DNA from: an uncultured Clostridia bacterium
Lineage (GTDB): Bacteria; Bacillota; Clostridia; Oscillospirales; CAG-382
Length of the DNA stretch: 64,000 nucleotides
Direction of reading: 5' to 3'
Assembly: GCA_947630765.1 (NCBI GenBank)
Contig: CANRIX010000010.1
Coordinates: 23,928-87,927 of the forward strand
Part shown: positions 43,181-52,128 of the stretch, one piece after another
How the letters are laid out: each line of letters starts with the position of its first letter
Numbering within the stretch: position 1 is the stretch's first letter
Made by a program: the position numbers and the translations under genes
The notes under the pieces: generated by a model
What the model was told of the DNA's origin: nothing
What the model saw: only the letters and a program-made list of their open reading frames with translations
Database searches by the model: none

Positions 43181-43414
43181 TCAAAAAAGAAACCGACTTC
43201 GCCTGCATTGCGAAGTCGGTTTGATTTCCGGGCAAATCCCGTCTTTGAACGATCCGCCGTACCGCCAACGAAGCTGCTTGGAATCGGTCAGACGCACATA
43301 CGGAGTCAACGGACGTAGGGTTTGGATTCCCTCCTTGCCGTACGCGGCGAACAGCGTCAGCGCGATGGTGAAGAGCAGAATCGTCGCAAGAATGCGTTGG
43401 AAATGTTTTATCAT
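43181..43414 (-). pseudogene. truncated tenth copy of the array lipoprotein
   Basis: The first 28 residues (ending LFAAYGKE) match the signal peptides of the nine full-length lipoproteins, and it sits 10 bp downstream of copy A as the next tandem member would. The lipobox cysteine is replaced by Tyr25, and nothing after the first about 28 codons resembles the family; the frame then runs into the array terminator. It is best read as the 5' remnant of a deleted copy. Confidence 0.75.
43183..43222. terminator. terminator closing the lipoprotein/ABC array and the metalloprotease gene
   Basis: Perfect 13-bp stem (43190-43202 with 43210-43222). On the minus strand it is followed by TTTTTT, so it is the natural end of the 16-kb leftward array; it also follows the rightward protease gene. 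Confidence 0.85.
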
Positions 43415-43424
43415 GGTTTACTTT

Positions 43425-44432
43425 TTACTGAAGATTCTTTGTCGGTATCATTTCTTCCATCGTCACGGTGTGGTTACTCGTCAAATTGTAATACTTTTCA
43501 TAGCAAACAACGGCTTGTATTGCAAAAATTAGTGTGAAATTCGTGGCATCCGGCAATGGTTCCGTATATTCCAGCGAATCTTTTGATACCCAACGTATGG
43601 CTTTATTTTCAAATGCGTAATCTGGATCATCCTCCATATGAGGCCATGTGCCGGTCTGTTCATATCCGCTGGTCATATCGCCATGACATTGATCTGCAAT
43701 ATCCAAAGCAAATACCTCGCCGTTTTCGTCCAGAAACAGCACATGACCGAATATTTTCGTTTCACACTCCAGATGCGTACCGCTTCGGGTCATTCGATAC
43801 ATAAGCATCTTTTGGCCACCCGGGGCATCGCGCCAAAACAATTCCGGGATCCACCCGATGGTCACGCGGTTGGAAAGCGTATCTCCGCTGTAAGTAAAGA
43901 TACTGTCAAGCGGTGTATTGTTTTCGTATTCCTCGGCAGCAACCTCGTAGGTGAACGTATCGAACTTCATATCCGGGTAGAAAATGAAGTAGTTACTCCA
44001 GCCGGTCGGGTGGTTGCGGTAAGTTTGTTGCTGGATGCGCACGACGTCCCCGGCTTCGTCGTAGAATGTGCCGGTGATCGTCAGGTTGCAGTTCTTCCCG
44101 GTGTCGTTCGTGACGTTCAGGAGCATGAAGTTCTTTTCTTTGTATTCGTATTTCTTTTCGGTAATAATGAACTCCCCGCTCCATTCGTGCGTCTCGTCGG
44201 TGGACGGCGTTTCGGATGTGCCACCTTGCGACGGTTCGGGCGAAACGGTCTCCGACGATGCCGAACTCGCGCTATCGCTCAGAATGTCGCCAATGTTGAA
44301 GTGCTGTTCCCCGGACATATCGCTGACCTCGCCTTGCGGCGCGGTTTCTTCCTCCTTGCCGCACACGGCGAACAGCGTCAGCGTGATTGCAAGGAGCAGA
44401 ATCGTCGCAAGAATGCGTTTGAAATACTCCAT
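43425..44432 (-). CDS. array lipoprotein A
   Basis: 335 residues. Lipobox LFAVC with lipidated Cys24; signal type ILATILLL (shared with copy C and the remnant). N-terminal module is the QHFNIGDI type, the linker carries PSQGGTSETPSTDETHEW. The core domain (about 90-180) is the K-type: NVTNDTGKNCNLTITGTFYD, then FYPDMKFDTFTYEV, a pattern like FxLYD/Ig-fold domains. C-terminal module ends TMEEMIPTKNLQ. Last intact member of the array. No enzyme motif; a surface-exposed binding or sensing role is only inferred. Confidence 0.85.
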   Translation of the reverse strand: MEYFKRILATILLLAITLTLFAVCGKEEETAPQGEVSDMSGEQHFNIGDILSDSASSASSETVSPEPSQGGTSETPSTDETHEWSGEFIITEKKYEYKEKNFMLLNVTNDTGKNCNLTITGTFYDEAGDVVRIQQQTYRNHPTGWSNYFIFYPDMKFDTFTYEVAAEEYENNTPLDSIFTYSGDTLSNRVTIGWIPELFWRDAPGGQKMLMYRMTRSGTHLECETKIFGHVLFLDENGEVFALDIADQCHGDMTSGYEQTGTWPHMEDDPDYAFENKAIRWVSKDSLEYTEPLPDATNFTLIFAIQAVVCYEKYYNLTSNHTVTMEEMIPTKNLQ

Positions 44433-44446
44433 TATAGTTTCCCTTC

Positions 44447-45451
44447 TTACTTGAGGTTTGTCACAGTTTTGAAATCGTCATGTGTCACAATTTTCTTTTC
44501 GACAACCACATCTACATAGACTTCATTACAAACTACGGCAGAGATCGCAAAAATGAACGTAAGACTTTCGGCATCCGGCAACGGTTCTGAACATTCCGGC
44601 GAATCTTTTGAAACCGATCGCAGAATCTTATTCGCGTATGCATAGTTCGGATCCTCTTCCATATGAGGCCATGTGCCGGTCTGTGTGTATGCGGCCATAT
44701 CTCCGGCGTATGCGTCATAATCCAAAGCATATACATCGCCGTTTCCGTCCAGAATCAACGCATGACCGAATATTTTTGTTTCACACTCCGGGTGCGTACT
44801 GCTCGCGGTCATTCGATAGGTGAGTTCTTTAGTGCTGTTCGGAGCTTCGTCCCAATACACACCGGGAATCCACCCGACGGTCACGCGGTCGGAAAGCGGT
44901 TCTCCGTTATGGACAAACATGCTGTCAAGCGGCGTATTGTTTTCGTATTCTTTAGCGGAAACCTCGTAGGTGAACGTGTCGAACTTCATTTGCGGCCAGA
45001 AAATGAAGTAGTTGCTCCACCCGGTCGGAAAGTTATGGTAAATTTGTTGCTGAATCCGAACGACGTCCCCGGCTTCGTCGTAAAACGTGCCGGTGATCGT
45101 CAAATCGCAATTCGTCCCGGTGTCGTTTGCGACGTCCAGAAGCATGAGGTTTGAGTCTTTGTAGTCGTACTTCTTTTCCGTAATGACGAACTCACCGCTC
45201 CAGTCGTGCGTCTCGTCGGTGGACGGCGTTTCGTCGGACGGCGTTTCGACAGAGCTTTCCGCCGCAGACGCGTCGTTGCCGCTCAGTTCGCTTTGCTGGA
45301 TATCGTCAATATGGAAATGCTGTTCCCCGGACATATCGCTGACTTCGCCTTGCGGTGCGGTTTCTTCCTCCTCTTTGCCGCACGCGGCGAACAACGTCAG
45401 CGCGATGGCAAGGAACAGGAGCATGGAAAGAATGCGTTTGTACAGTTTCAT
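44447..45451 (-). CDS. array lipoprotein B
   Basis: 334 residues from ATG 45451; the frame is open much further upstream, but only this start has the signal peptide and the array-typical ribosome site AGGGG. Cys24 lipobox. N-terminal module is the HFHIDDIQQSE type with linker VETPSDETPSTDETHDW. The core is the D-type, shared only with copy H: KDSNLMLLDVANDTGTNCDLT and FWPQMKF. C-terminus diverges (VTHDDFKTVTNLK). It lies directly after the isolated permease at 45478. Confidence 0.85.
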   Translation of the reverse strand: MKLYKRILSMLLFLAIALTLFAACGKEEEETAPQGEVSDMSGEQHFHIDDIQQSELSGNDASAAESSVETPSDETPSTDETHDWSGEFVITEKKYDYKDSNLMLLDVANDTGTNCDLTITGTFYDEAGDVVRIQQQIYHNFPTGWSNYFIFWPQMKFDTFTYEVSAKEYENNTPLDSMFVHNGEPLSDRVTVGWIPGVYWDEAPNSTKELTYRMTASSTHPECETKIFGHALILDGNGDVYALDYDAYAGDMAAYTQTGTWPHMEEDPNYAYANKILRSVSKDSPECSEPLPDAESLTFIFAISAVVCNEVYVDVVVEKKIVTHDDFKTVTNLK

Positions 45452-45477
45452 CGTAATTCCCCTTTTTCTATGGATTT

Positions 45478-46308
45478 TTATATGCTTCTTCTTCGGAGTT
45501 TCCAATACCCCGCGACCGCGCAAAGAGCGGCCAAACCGACCAACCACGCGGCGCTGAACACCGCACCGCCGAACGTCGCGCCCATACGCTGTAATTCCGC
45601 GTCCGCCGTGCCGACATACACGACGTACCGCAACAGCATACGGGGCGCCGGACAGAGCCGGTCGAAATACGTCCCGAACGCCCGGTACTGGTACAGCAAC
45701 GTGAAAACGTCGTTCCCCAGTGCCAGCGCCAGCATCTCCACGGACGCGGCGGCCCCGCTGTGTAACAGCGCGCCAAGCAGATACGTCCCCGCGACGCACA
45801 ACAGCGCAAGCGGCAGGGCGGCGCAGACGTCCACGCGCAAAAGCCGCAAAGCGCAATCCGTCAGGAGCCTTCCCCCCGAAAGCCCACGCACGCCACCCCA
45901 CCGAAAGGCATACACCAGCACCGCCGCGGTACTGCAAACCCATTGTGCCGCAACCGTCGCGGTCGTCGCGACAGTCAACCGTCCGAGCAGATACCGCAAC
46001 GGGCTCACGTTCGCCGCCTTCTCAATTTCGTAGAAACCGTCGCCGTAGTCCCGCCCCAGCAGCAGCGCCGTGACCGTGACGGCGAGGAAAGGAAGCGCGA
46101 GCAGTAGCTCGTTCGCCATGCGGTGCGCGATGCCCTGTACATACCGTTCGTAGGACAACGCGGTCGGCTCGTACCCCGGCGCGAAGGTTACATAGTCCTT
46201 CAGCCCCTCCCGCGCCAGCAGTCCGGCGAACACGGCAAGCACAAGCCAGAACGACCACGACCGCAAAAGGGTTTTCCAACTGTTTTTACAGATCGTCCGG
46301 TACATCAC
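45478..46308 (-). CDS. ABC-2-type membrane protein, divergent member of the array
   Basis: 276 residues with about six hydrophobic segments. N-terminal MMYRTICKNSWKTLLRS and the loop GRDYGDGFYEIEKAANVSP align with the four tandem permeases, but overall similarity is clearly lower and the GC-rich codon use is stronger. It sits alone between lipoproteins C and B, away from the other permeases and the ATPase. Presumably an alternative membrane partner of the single ATPase at 53011 (inference). Confidence 0.8.
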   Translation of the reverse strand: MMYRTICKNSWKTLLRSWSFWLVLAVFAGLLAREGLKDYVTFAPGYEPTALSYERYVQGIAHRMANELLLALPFLAVTVTALLLGRDYGDGFYEIEKAANVSPLRYLLGRLTVATTATVAAQWVCSTAAVLVYAFRWGGVRGLSGGRLLTDCALRLLRVDVCAALPLALLCVAGTYLLGALLHSGAAASVEMLALALGNDVFTLLYQYRAFGTYFDRLCPAPRMLLRYVVYVGTADAELQRMGATFGGAVFSAAWLVGLAALCAVAGYWKLRRRSI

Positions 46309-46342
46309 AGCAGTTCACTTCCTTGCAGGTGGTACGTTCGGT

Positions 46343-47353
46343 TCATTGAAGATTCTTTGTCGGTATCATTTCCATAAACATTTCGCGATTGTCGATCGTT
46401 AATTCTTTATACCTTGCATAGCAAACCACGGCTTGTATCGCAAAAATGAATGTGAAATTCGTGGCATCCGGCAACGGTTCCGTGTATTCCAGCGAATCCT
46501 TTGAAACATACCGTATGGGGTGATTAGAATATGCGTAGAGCGGATCATCCTCCATATGTGGCCATGTGCCGTCTTGCGTATATTTTCCGATTATAGTTCC
46601 TTGAAATTGATCAGCAATATCCAAAGCAAAAACATCGCCGTTTTCGTCCAGAATTAATTGACGCCCAAATATTGTCGTTTCACACTCCGGGTGCGTACCG
46701 CTTCGGGTCATTCGATACATAAGTATTGCGCTACCACCATTCGCCGGATCATCGCGCCAATACAATTCCGGAATCCACCCGACGGTCACGCGGTCGGAAA
46801 GCGTATCCCCGTTATGGGAAAACATACTTTCAAACGGTGTATTGTTTTCGTATTCCTCGGCAGAGACCTCGTAGGTGAACGTGTCGAACTTCATATCCGG
46901 GTAGAAAATGAAGTAATTGCTCCACCCGGTCGGATGGTTATGGTAAAGCTGTTGTTGAACCCGAACGACGTTGCCTGCTTCGTCGTAGAACGTGCCGGTG
47001 ATCGTCAGGTTGCAGTTCTTCCCGGTGTCATTCGTGACGTTCAGGAGCATGAAGTTCTTTTCTTTGTATTCATACTTTTTCTCCGTGATAACGAACTCCC
47101 CGCTCCATTCGTGCGTTTCGTCGGTGGAAGGCGTTTCGTCGGACGGCGTTTCGGTGGAGCTTTCCGCCGCAGACGCGTTGCTGTCAGCCGATTCGCTTTG
47201 CTGAATATCGTCAATATGGAAATGTTGTTCCCCGGACATGTCGCTGACTTCGCCTTGCGGCGCGGTTTCTTCTTCCTTGTCACACGCGGCGAACAACGTC
47301 AGCGTGATTGCAAGGAGCAGAATCGTTGCAAGAATGCGTTTGTACGGTTTCAT
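46343..47353 (-). CDS. array lipoprotein C
   Basis: 336 residues. Signal of the ILATILLL type (as A), Cys24. N-terminal module HFHIDDIQQSE with a long linker (ADSNASAAESSTETPSDETPS). Core is K-type. Middle region has an insertion (DPANGGSAILM), and TQDGTWPHMEDDP plus SNHPIR are shared with F; the C-terminal REMFMEMIPTKNLQ is shared with G. Thus its modules are found in different combinations in other copies. 34 bp before the isolated permease. Confidence 0.85.
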   Translation of the reverse strand: MKPYKRILATILLLAITLTLFAACDKEEETAPQGEVSDMSGEQHFHIDDIQQSESADSNASAAESSTETPSDETPSTDETHEWSGEFVITEKKYEYKEKNFMLLNVTNDTGKNCNLTITGTFYDEAGNVVRVQQQLYHNHPTGWSNYFIFYPDMKFDTFTYEVSAEEYENNTPFESMFSHNGDTLSDRVTVGWIPELYWRDDPANGGSAILMYRMTRSGTHPECETTIFGRQLILDENGDVFALDIADQFQGTIIGKYTQDGTWPHMEDDPLYAYSNHPIRYVSKDSLEYTEPLPDATNFTFIFAIQAVVCYARYKELTIDNREMFMEMIPTKNLQ

Positions 47354-47368
47354 CGTAGTTCTCCCTTT

Positions 47369-48382
47369 TTACTGAAGATTCCTTGTCTGTATAATTGATT
47401 TTACGTCCGGCGGCAGAGTCCCGTTCGCAATCAATTCACCAAAAAGATTATCATCAATGACGGCTTGTATCGCATAAATAAACGTAAGACTTTCCGCATC
47501 CGGCAACGGTTCTGTATACTCCGGTGAATCCTTTGAAACCCAGCGCAGAGCTTGAAACATGGTATCATAAAGTGGATCATCCTCCATATGTGGCCATGTG
47601 CCAGTCTGCGTAAATCCGCTGGTCATATCTCCCTGAAATCTATCGGCGATATCCAAAGCATACACATCGCCGTTTTCGTCCAGAATCAACGCATGACCAA
47701 ATATTCTCGTTTCACACTCCGAGTGCGTACCCCTTTGGGTCATTCTATACGAAAGTATCGGAGTACCATCCGGGTCTTGATCCCAATACACACCGGGAAT
47801 CCACCCGACGGTCACACAATCGGAAAGCGCATCTCCGTTGTAGGAAAAGACACTGTCAAGCGGCGTGAGATTTTCGTACTCTTCGGCAGAAACCTCGTAG
47901 GTGAACGTGTCGAACTTCATATCCGGGTAGAAAATGAAGTAGTTACTCCAGCCGGTTGGGTGGTTGTGGTAAGTTTGTTGCTGGATGCGCACGACGTCCC
48001 CGGCTTCGTCATAAAACGTGCCGGTGATCGTCAGGTTGCAGTTCTTCCCGGTGTCGTTCGTGACGTTCAGGAGCATGAAGTTCTTCTCTTTGTATTCGTA
48101 TTTCTTTTCTGTAATAATGAACTCCCCGCTCCATTCGTGCGTTCCGTCGGTGGACGGCGTTTCGGTCGTGCCGCCTTGCGACGGTTCGGACGATATGTTC
48201 TCCGAAGATGTTGAACTTGAGTCGCCACTCATAATGTCGCCAATATTGAAGTGCTGTTCCCCGGACATATCGCTGACTTCGCCTTGCGATGCGGTTTCTT
48301 CTTCCTTGCTGCACGCGGCGAACAGCGTCAACGTGATGGCAAGGAACAGGAGCATGGAAAGAATGCGTTTGCACGGTTTCAT
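47369..48382 (-). CDS. array lipoprotein D
   Basis: 337 residues from ATG 48382. Signal KPCKRILSMLLFL with lipobox FAAC (Cys24), QHFNIGDI module, linker PSQGGTTETPSTDGTHEW, K-type core. The middle block (DGTPILSYRMTQ to FQALRWVSKDSPEYTEPLP) is almost identical to copy G, yet the C-terminal end (FGELIANGTLPPDVKSI) is unique to D. A recombination join near the FIYAIQAV block is the simplest reading. Confidence 0.85.
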   Translation of the reverse strand: MKPCKRILSMLLFLAITLTLFAACSKEEETASQGEVSDMSGEQHFNIGDIMSGDSSSTSSENISSEPSQGGTTETPSTDGTHEWSGEFIITEKKYEYKEKNFMLLNVTNDTGKNCNLTITGTFYDEAGDVVRIQQQTYHNHPTGWSNYFIFYPDMKFDTFTYEVSAEEYENLTPLDSVFSYNGDALSDCVTVGWIPGVYWDQDPDGTPILSYRMTQRGTHSECETRIFGHALILDENGDVYALDIADRFQGDMTSGFTQTGTWPHMEDDPLYDTMFQALRWVSKDSPEYTEPLPDAESLTFIYAIQAVIDDNLFGELIANGTLPPDVKSIIQTRNLQ

Positions 48383-48399
48383 CGTAATTTTCTCCCTTT

Positions 48400-49380
48400 T
48401 CATTGAAGATTCTTTGTTGGAATCATTTCCGAAAGCGTTATGGTATCGTCGATGGTTAATTCGTAAAACCTTTCGTAACAGACAACTGCTTGTATCGCAA
48501 AAATGAGTGTAAAATTTGTAACATCCGGCAACGGTTCCGTATACTCCGGCGAATCCTTGGAAACCCAGCGCAGAGTTTTTTTCACGGATGCATAGTCTGG
48601 GTCATCCTCCATATGTGGCCATGTGCTGGTCTGTTCATATCCGCTGGTCATATCCCCCTGAAATCTATCGGCAATATCCAAAGCATATACATCGCCATTT
48701 TCATCCAACAGCAATTGATGTCCAAATATTTTCGTTTCACACTCCGGATGCGTACCTCTTTGGACCATTCGATATGTGAGTTTTTTACTTTCATTTGCGT
48801 CATCATACCAAAACAGTTCCGGGATCCATCCAATGATTACGCGGTCGGAAAGCGTGTCCCCGTTATGGGAAAACATGCTGTCAAGCGGTGTGAGATTTTC
48901 GTACTCTTCGGCAGAGACCTCGTAGGTGAACGTGTCGAACTTCATATCCGGGTAAAAAATGAAGTAATTGCTCCACCCGGTCGGGTGGTTGCGGTAAAGC
49001 TGTTGCTGGATGCGCAAGACGTCCCCGGCTTCGTCGTAAAACGTGCCGGTGATCGTCAGGTTGCAGTTCTTCCCGGTGTCGTTCGTGACGTTCAGTAGCA
49101 TGAAGTTCTTTTCTTTGTATTCATACTTTTTCTCCGTGATAATGAACTCCCCGCTCCATTCGTGCGTCTCGACAGTAGACGGCGTTTCGGCAGAACTTTC
49201 CGCCGCAGACGCGTTGCCATCGGTCGAGTCGCTTTGCTGGATATCGTCAATATGGAAATGCTGTTCCCCGGACATATCGCTGACGTCGCCCTGCGATGCA
49301 GTTTCCTCCTCCTTGTCACACGCGGCAAATAGCGCAGAGAGCATCGCGAAAAGTAAAAGAATCAAAACGCCTTTTTTCAT
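48400..49380 (-). CDS. array lipoprotein E
   Basis: 326 residues from ATG 49380, the shortest intact copy. The signal peptide (MKKGVLILLLFAMLSALFAAC, Cys21 - given here as its parts LILLLFAML and LFAAC) is unlike the A-D type. N-terminal module HFHIDDIQQSD, short linker with one ETPSTVETHEW. K-type core. The C-terminus ends TLSEMIPTKNLQ. It follows the tandem permeases after 27 bp with GGAGGG as ribosome site, so it restarts the lipoprotein run. Confidence 0.82.
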   Translation of the reverse strand: MKKGVLILLLFAMLSALFAACDKEEETASQGDVSDMSGEQHFHIDDIQQSDSTDGNASAAESSAETPSTVETHEWSGEFIITEKKYEYKEKNFMLLNVTNDTGKNCNLTITGTFYDEAGDVLRIQQQLYRNHPTGWSNYFIFYPDMKFDTFTYEVSAEEYENLTPLDSMFSHNGDTLSDRVIIGWIPELFWYDDANESKKLTYRMVQRGTHPECETKIFGHQLLLDENGDVYALDIADRFQGDMTSGYEQTSTWPHMEDDPDYASVKKTLRWVSKDSPEYTEPLPDVTNFTLIFAIQAVVCYERFYELTIDDTITLSEMIPTKNLQ

Positions 49381-49407
49381 TACAAAATCCCTCCAAAACT
49401 GCAAATT

Positions 49408-50274
49408 TCAAATCTCGCGGCGACGGGTGCGCCAATAGGACACCGCCGCGCACAGCAGCCCGATCCCGACGAGGAAAACGACGCAGAATACCATGCCGCC
49501 CACCGTAACGCCCTCCCTCGTGAAAACGGCTTCCTCATTCGGCGTCCCGACATAGGTCACATAGAAACGCAAAATGGACGGCGACGGGGAAAAGTATTGA
49601 AAGTAGGGTTTCCAGCTCTCATCAAGCCAGTACAGCGTATAGAGTGTGCGGTAGAGGATCACTTGCACAAACCCCACCGCACCGCCAACAGGTCCGTTGC
49701 GGAACAGCGTGCCGAACAGGTAGGTCAACCCGATGTAGAAGCACAGGTGCGGGACTCCCGTGCTCAGCACGCCGCGCGTCAGGCGCGGAAGGGTCGTCAG
49801 CATGGTCTGGAAAGCGTTTTGCCCCGCGACGCCGCCCTTGCCGATGAGGACCGTGTGCAGGACCACGAACGAAAAGACCTCCAGCACGACCACCGAAGCG
49901 CTCAGGAGCGCCGCCAGCCGCCCCGCGGTATAGCGGAACGGCGACACCCCGGCCGCCTTTTCGATCTCGAAGAACTGGTCGCCGTAGTCCCGGTTCAGCA
50001 CCAGCGCCGTCGCGATGACCGCAAAAACGGAAATTTGGTACGGCAGAAAGCCGGCGTTGACGGCATTGTCGACCTCCGTAATGAGGCTTTCCGGAAGCAG
50101 TTCGGGGACGTAATCCGGCAAGAACTGCTGAACGCCTTTGGCGGCTTCCCAGTAAAAGAACACTTGTTCATATACATAGAATACGGAAATGCCCAACAGG
50201 ACCAGCATGGCGAGCCAAAGCGTCACCGAGCGGAATAGGGTTTTCCATGTATTTTTGTAGATACTGCGGAACAT
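49408..50274 (-). CDS. ABC-2-type membrane protein, tandem copy 2
   Basis: 288 residues, about six membrane segments. Starts MFRSIYKNTWKTLFRS; loop NRDYGDQFFEIEKAAGVSP near 103 is invariant among copies and may contact the ATPase. Variable stretches are residues 30-75 (FLPDYVPELLPES) and 195-245 (the region between spans 4 and 6), both probably external. First in a set of four with starts exactly 907 bp apart. No lipobox or signal peptide. Confidence 0.85.
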   Translation of the reverse strand: MFRSIYKNTWKTLFRSVTLWLAMLVLLGISVFYVYEQVFFYWEAAKGVQQFLPDYVPELLPESLITEVDNAVNAGFLPYQISVFAVIATALVLNRDYGDQFFEIEKAAGVSPFRYTAGRLAALLSASVVVLEVFSFVVLHTVLIGKGGVAGQNAFQTMLTTLPRLTRGVLSTGVPHLCFYIGLTYLFGTLFRNGPVGGAVGFVQVILYRTLYTLYWLDESWKPYFQYFSPSPSILRFYVTYVGTPNEEAVFTREGVTVGGMVFCVVFLVGIGLLCAAVSYWRTRRREI

Positions 50275-50314
50275 GACGGGTCCTCCTTCGCGGTTTCACC
50301 GCAAACTGCAAATT

Positions 50315-51181
50315 TTAAGTCTCGCGGCGGCGGGTGCGCCAATAGGACACCGCCGCGCACAGTAACCCGACCCCGACGAGGAATGCGGCGCAGAACGCCG
50401 CACGCCACGTCGTAATGCCGAACATTGAAAATATAAGTTCCTCCTTTTCTGTTCCGACATGCCCCACATACATATTCAAAGTGATCGACAAAGGGGAAAA
50501 CAAGTAAATGTAAGTGTGCCACCAACCAGAGCTAAGCCAATGCAAGCCATAAATCCTATAGAAGAACATATCGCTCGCAAACCCGACCACACAGCCGATA
50601 AGTCCGCTTCTGAACAGTGTGCCGAACAGATAGGTCAACCCGATGTAGAAGCACAGGTGCGGGATCCCCGCGCCCAGCACGGTGAACGTCATACGAGGAA
50701 AGGTTGCCAGCAGGGTCTGAAAAGCGCTTTGCCCCGCGACGCCGCCTTTGCCGATGAGGACCGCATACAGGGACACGGACGAAACGACCTCCAGTATGAT
50801 CTCGGAGACGGTCAGAACCGCCGTCAGCCGTCCGGCGATATAGCGGAACGGCGACACCCCGGCGGCCTTTTCGATCTCGAAGAATTGGTCGCCGTAGTCC
50901 CGGTTCAGCACCAGCGCCGTCGCGATAATCCCAAAAAAGGCGATTGGGTAATATAAGAAACGACATACGGCATTGTGGATTTCCTGTAAAAGTTCTTCCG
51001 GCATCACGTCGTAAACATAGTCCGGCTCGATTTTATGAACGAATTCTGCCGCAGCCCAATAGCCGGACACACAATCATATATATAGAATGCGGAAATCCC
51101 CAGCAGGACCAGCATGGCGAGCCAAAGCGTCACCGAGCGGAATAGGGTTTTCCATGTATTTTTGTAGATACTACGGAACAT
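50315..51181 (-). CDS. ABC-2-type membrane protein, tandem copy 3
   Basis: 288 residues. Same ends and EIEKAAGVSP loop as copy 2 but the most diverged of the four in the outer parts (IEPDYVYDVMPEELLQEI; LHWLSSGWWHTYIYLFSPLS). The 40-bp spacer to copy 2 is conserved and contains a small stem GCGGT/ACCGC, then GGAGGA before ATG. Confidence 0.85.
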   Translation of the reverse strand: MFRSIYKNTWKTLFRSVTLWLAMLVLLGISAFYIYDCVSGYWAAAEFVHKIEPDYVYDVMPEELLQEIHNAVCRFLYYPIAFFGIIATALVLNRDYGDQFFEIEKAAGVSPFRYIAGRLTAVLTVSEIILEVVSSVSLYAVLIGKGGVAGQSAFQTLLATFPRMTFTVLGAGIPHLCFYIGLTYLFGTLFRSGLIGCVVGFASDMFFYRIYGLHWLSSGWWHTYIYLFSPLSITLNMYVGHVGTEKEELIFSMFGITTWRAAFCAAFLVGVGLLCAAVSYWRTRRRET

Positions 51182-51221
51182 GACGGTTCCTCCTTCACGG
51201 TTTCACCGCAAGCGGCAAACG

Positions 51222-52088
51222 TCAGGCCTCGCGGCGACGGGTGCGCCAATAGGACACCGCCGCGCACAGCAGCGCGATCCCTAAAAGGAAGGAGACGCAG
51301 AACACCAAGCCGCCCATCGTAACGCCGTTCATCTTAAAAGCCAGCTCTTCGTTCGGCGTTCCGACGTAGGTCACAAAGAAGCGCAAAACATTCGGCGACG
51401 GAGAAAAGTATTGAAAGTAGGTGACCCAGCTGCTATCAAGCCGGTACAGCAGACTGACTACATAGAAGAAGATCGCGTGTGCAAACCCCGCCGCACCGCC
51501 GGCAAGCCCGCTGTGGAACAATGTGCCGAACAGGTAGGTCAACCCGATGTAGAAGCACAGGTGCGGGATCCCTTTGAACACCACGCCGCACGTCATGCGC
51601 GGGAAGGTCGATACCATGGTCTGGAAAACGCTCTGGCCCACGACGCCGCCCTTGCCGATGAGGAGCGCGTGCAGGGTCGCGAACGAAAAGACCTCCAGCG
51701 CGGCCACTGAAATGGTCAGGAGTGCCGTCATCCGCCCAGCGGTATAGCGGAACGGCGACACTCCGGCTGCCTTTTCGATCTCGAAGAATTGGTCACCGTA
51801 GTCCCGGTTCAGCACCAGCACCGTCGTGATGACCGCAAAAATGGCAATTTGGTACAACAGGAAACCGGCGCTGACGGCATTGTCGATCTCCTGTACGAGG
51901 GTTTCCGGAAGGACCTCGGGGACGAAATCCGGCAAGAACTGCTGGACGCTTTCGGCGGTTTCCCAGTAAAAGGACAGTTGATCATATACATAGAATGTAG
52001 AAATCCCCAGCAGGACCAGCACGGCAAGCCAGAATGTCACCGAGCGGAACAGCGTTTTCCATGTGTTTTTGTAGATACTGCGGAACAT
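51222..52088 (-). CDS. ABC-2-type membrane protein, tandem copy 4
   Basis: 288 residues, closest to copy 5 (shared FKGIPHLCFYIGLTYLFGTL and IFFYVVSLLYR sections). Variable outer part FLPDFVPEVLPETLVQEI. Same loop, spacer and ribosome site as the other units. Confidence 0.85.
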   Translation of the reverse strand: MFRSIYKNTWKTLFRSVTFWLAVLVLLGISTFYVYDQLSFYWETAESVQQFLPDFVPEVLPETLVQEIDNAVSAGFLLYQIAIFAVITTVLVLNRDYGDQFFEIEKAAGVSPFRYTAGRMTALLTISVAALEVFSFATLHALLIGKGGVVGQSVFQTMVSTFPRMTCGVVFKGIPHLCFYIGLTYLFGTLFHSGLAGGAAGFAHAIFFYVVSLLYRLDSSWVTYFQYFSPSPNVLRFFVTYVGTPNEELAFKMNGVTMGGLVFCVSFLLGIALLCAAVSYWRTRRREA

Positions 52089-52128
52089 GACGGTTCCTCC
52101 TTCACGGTTTCACCGCAAGCGGCAAACG

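Noticed and set aside
45452..45943. Longer start for lipoprotein B
   Set aside because: The added residues lie over the permease gene in another frame; the signal peptide and ribosome site fix the start at 45451.
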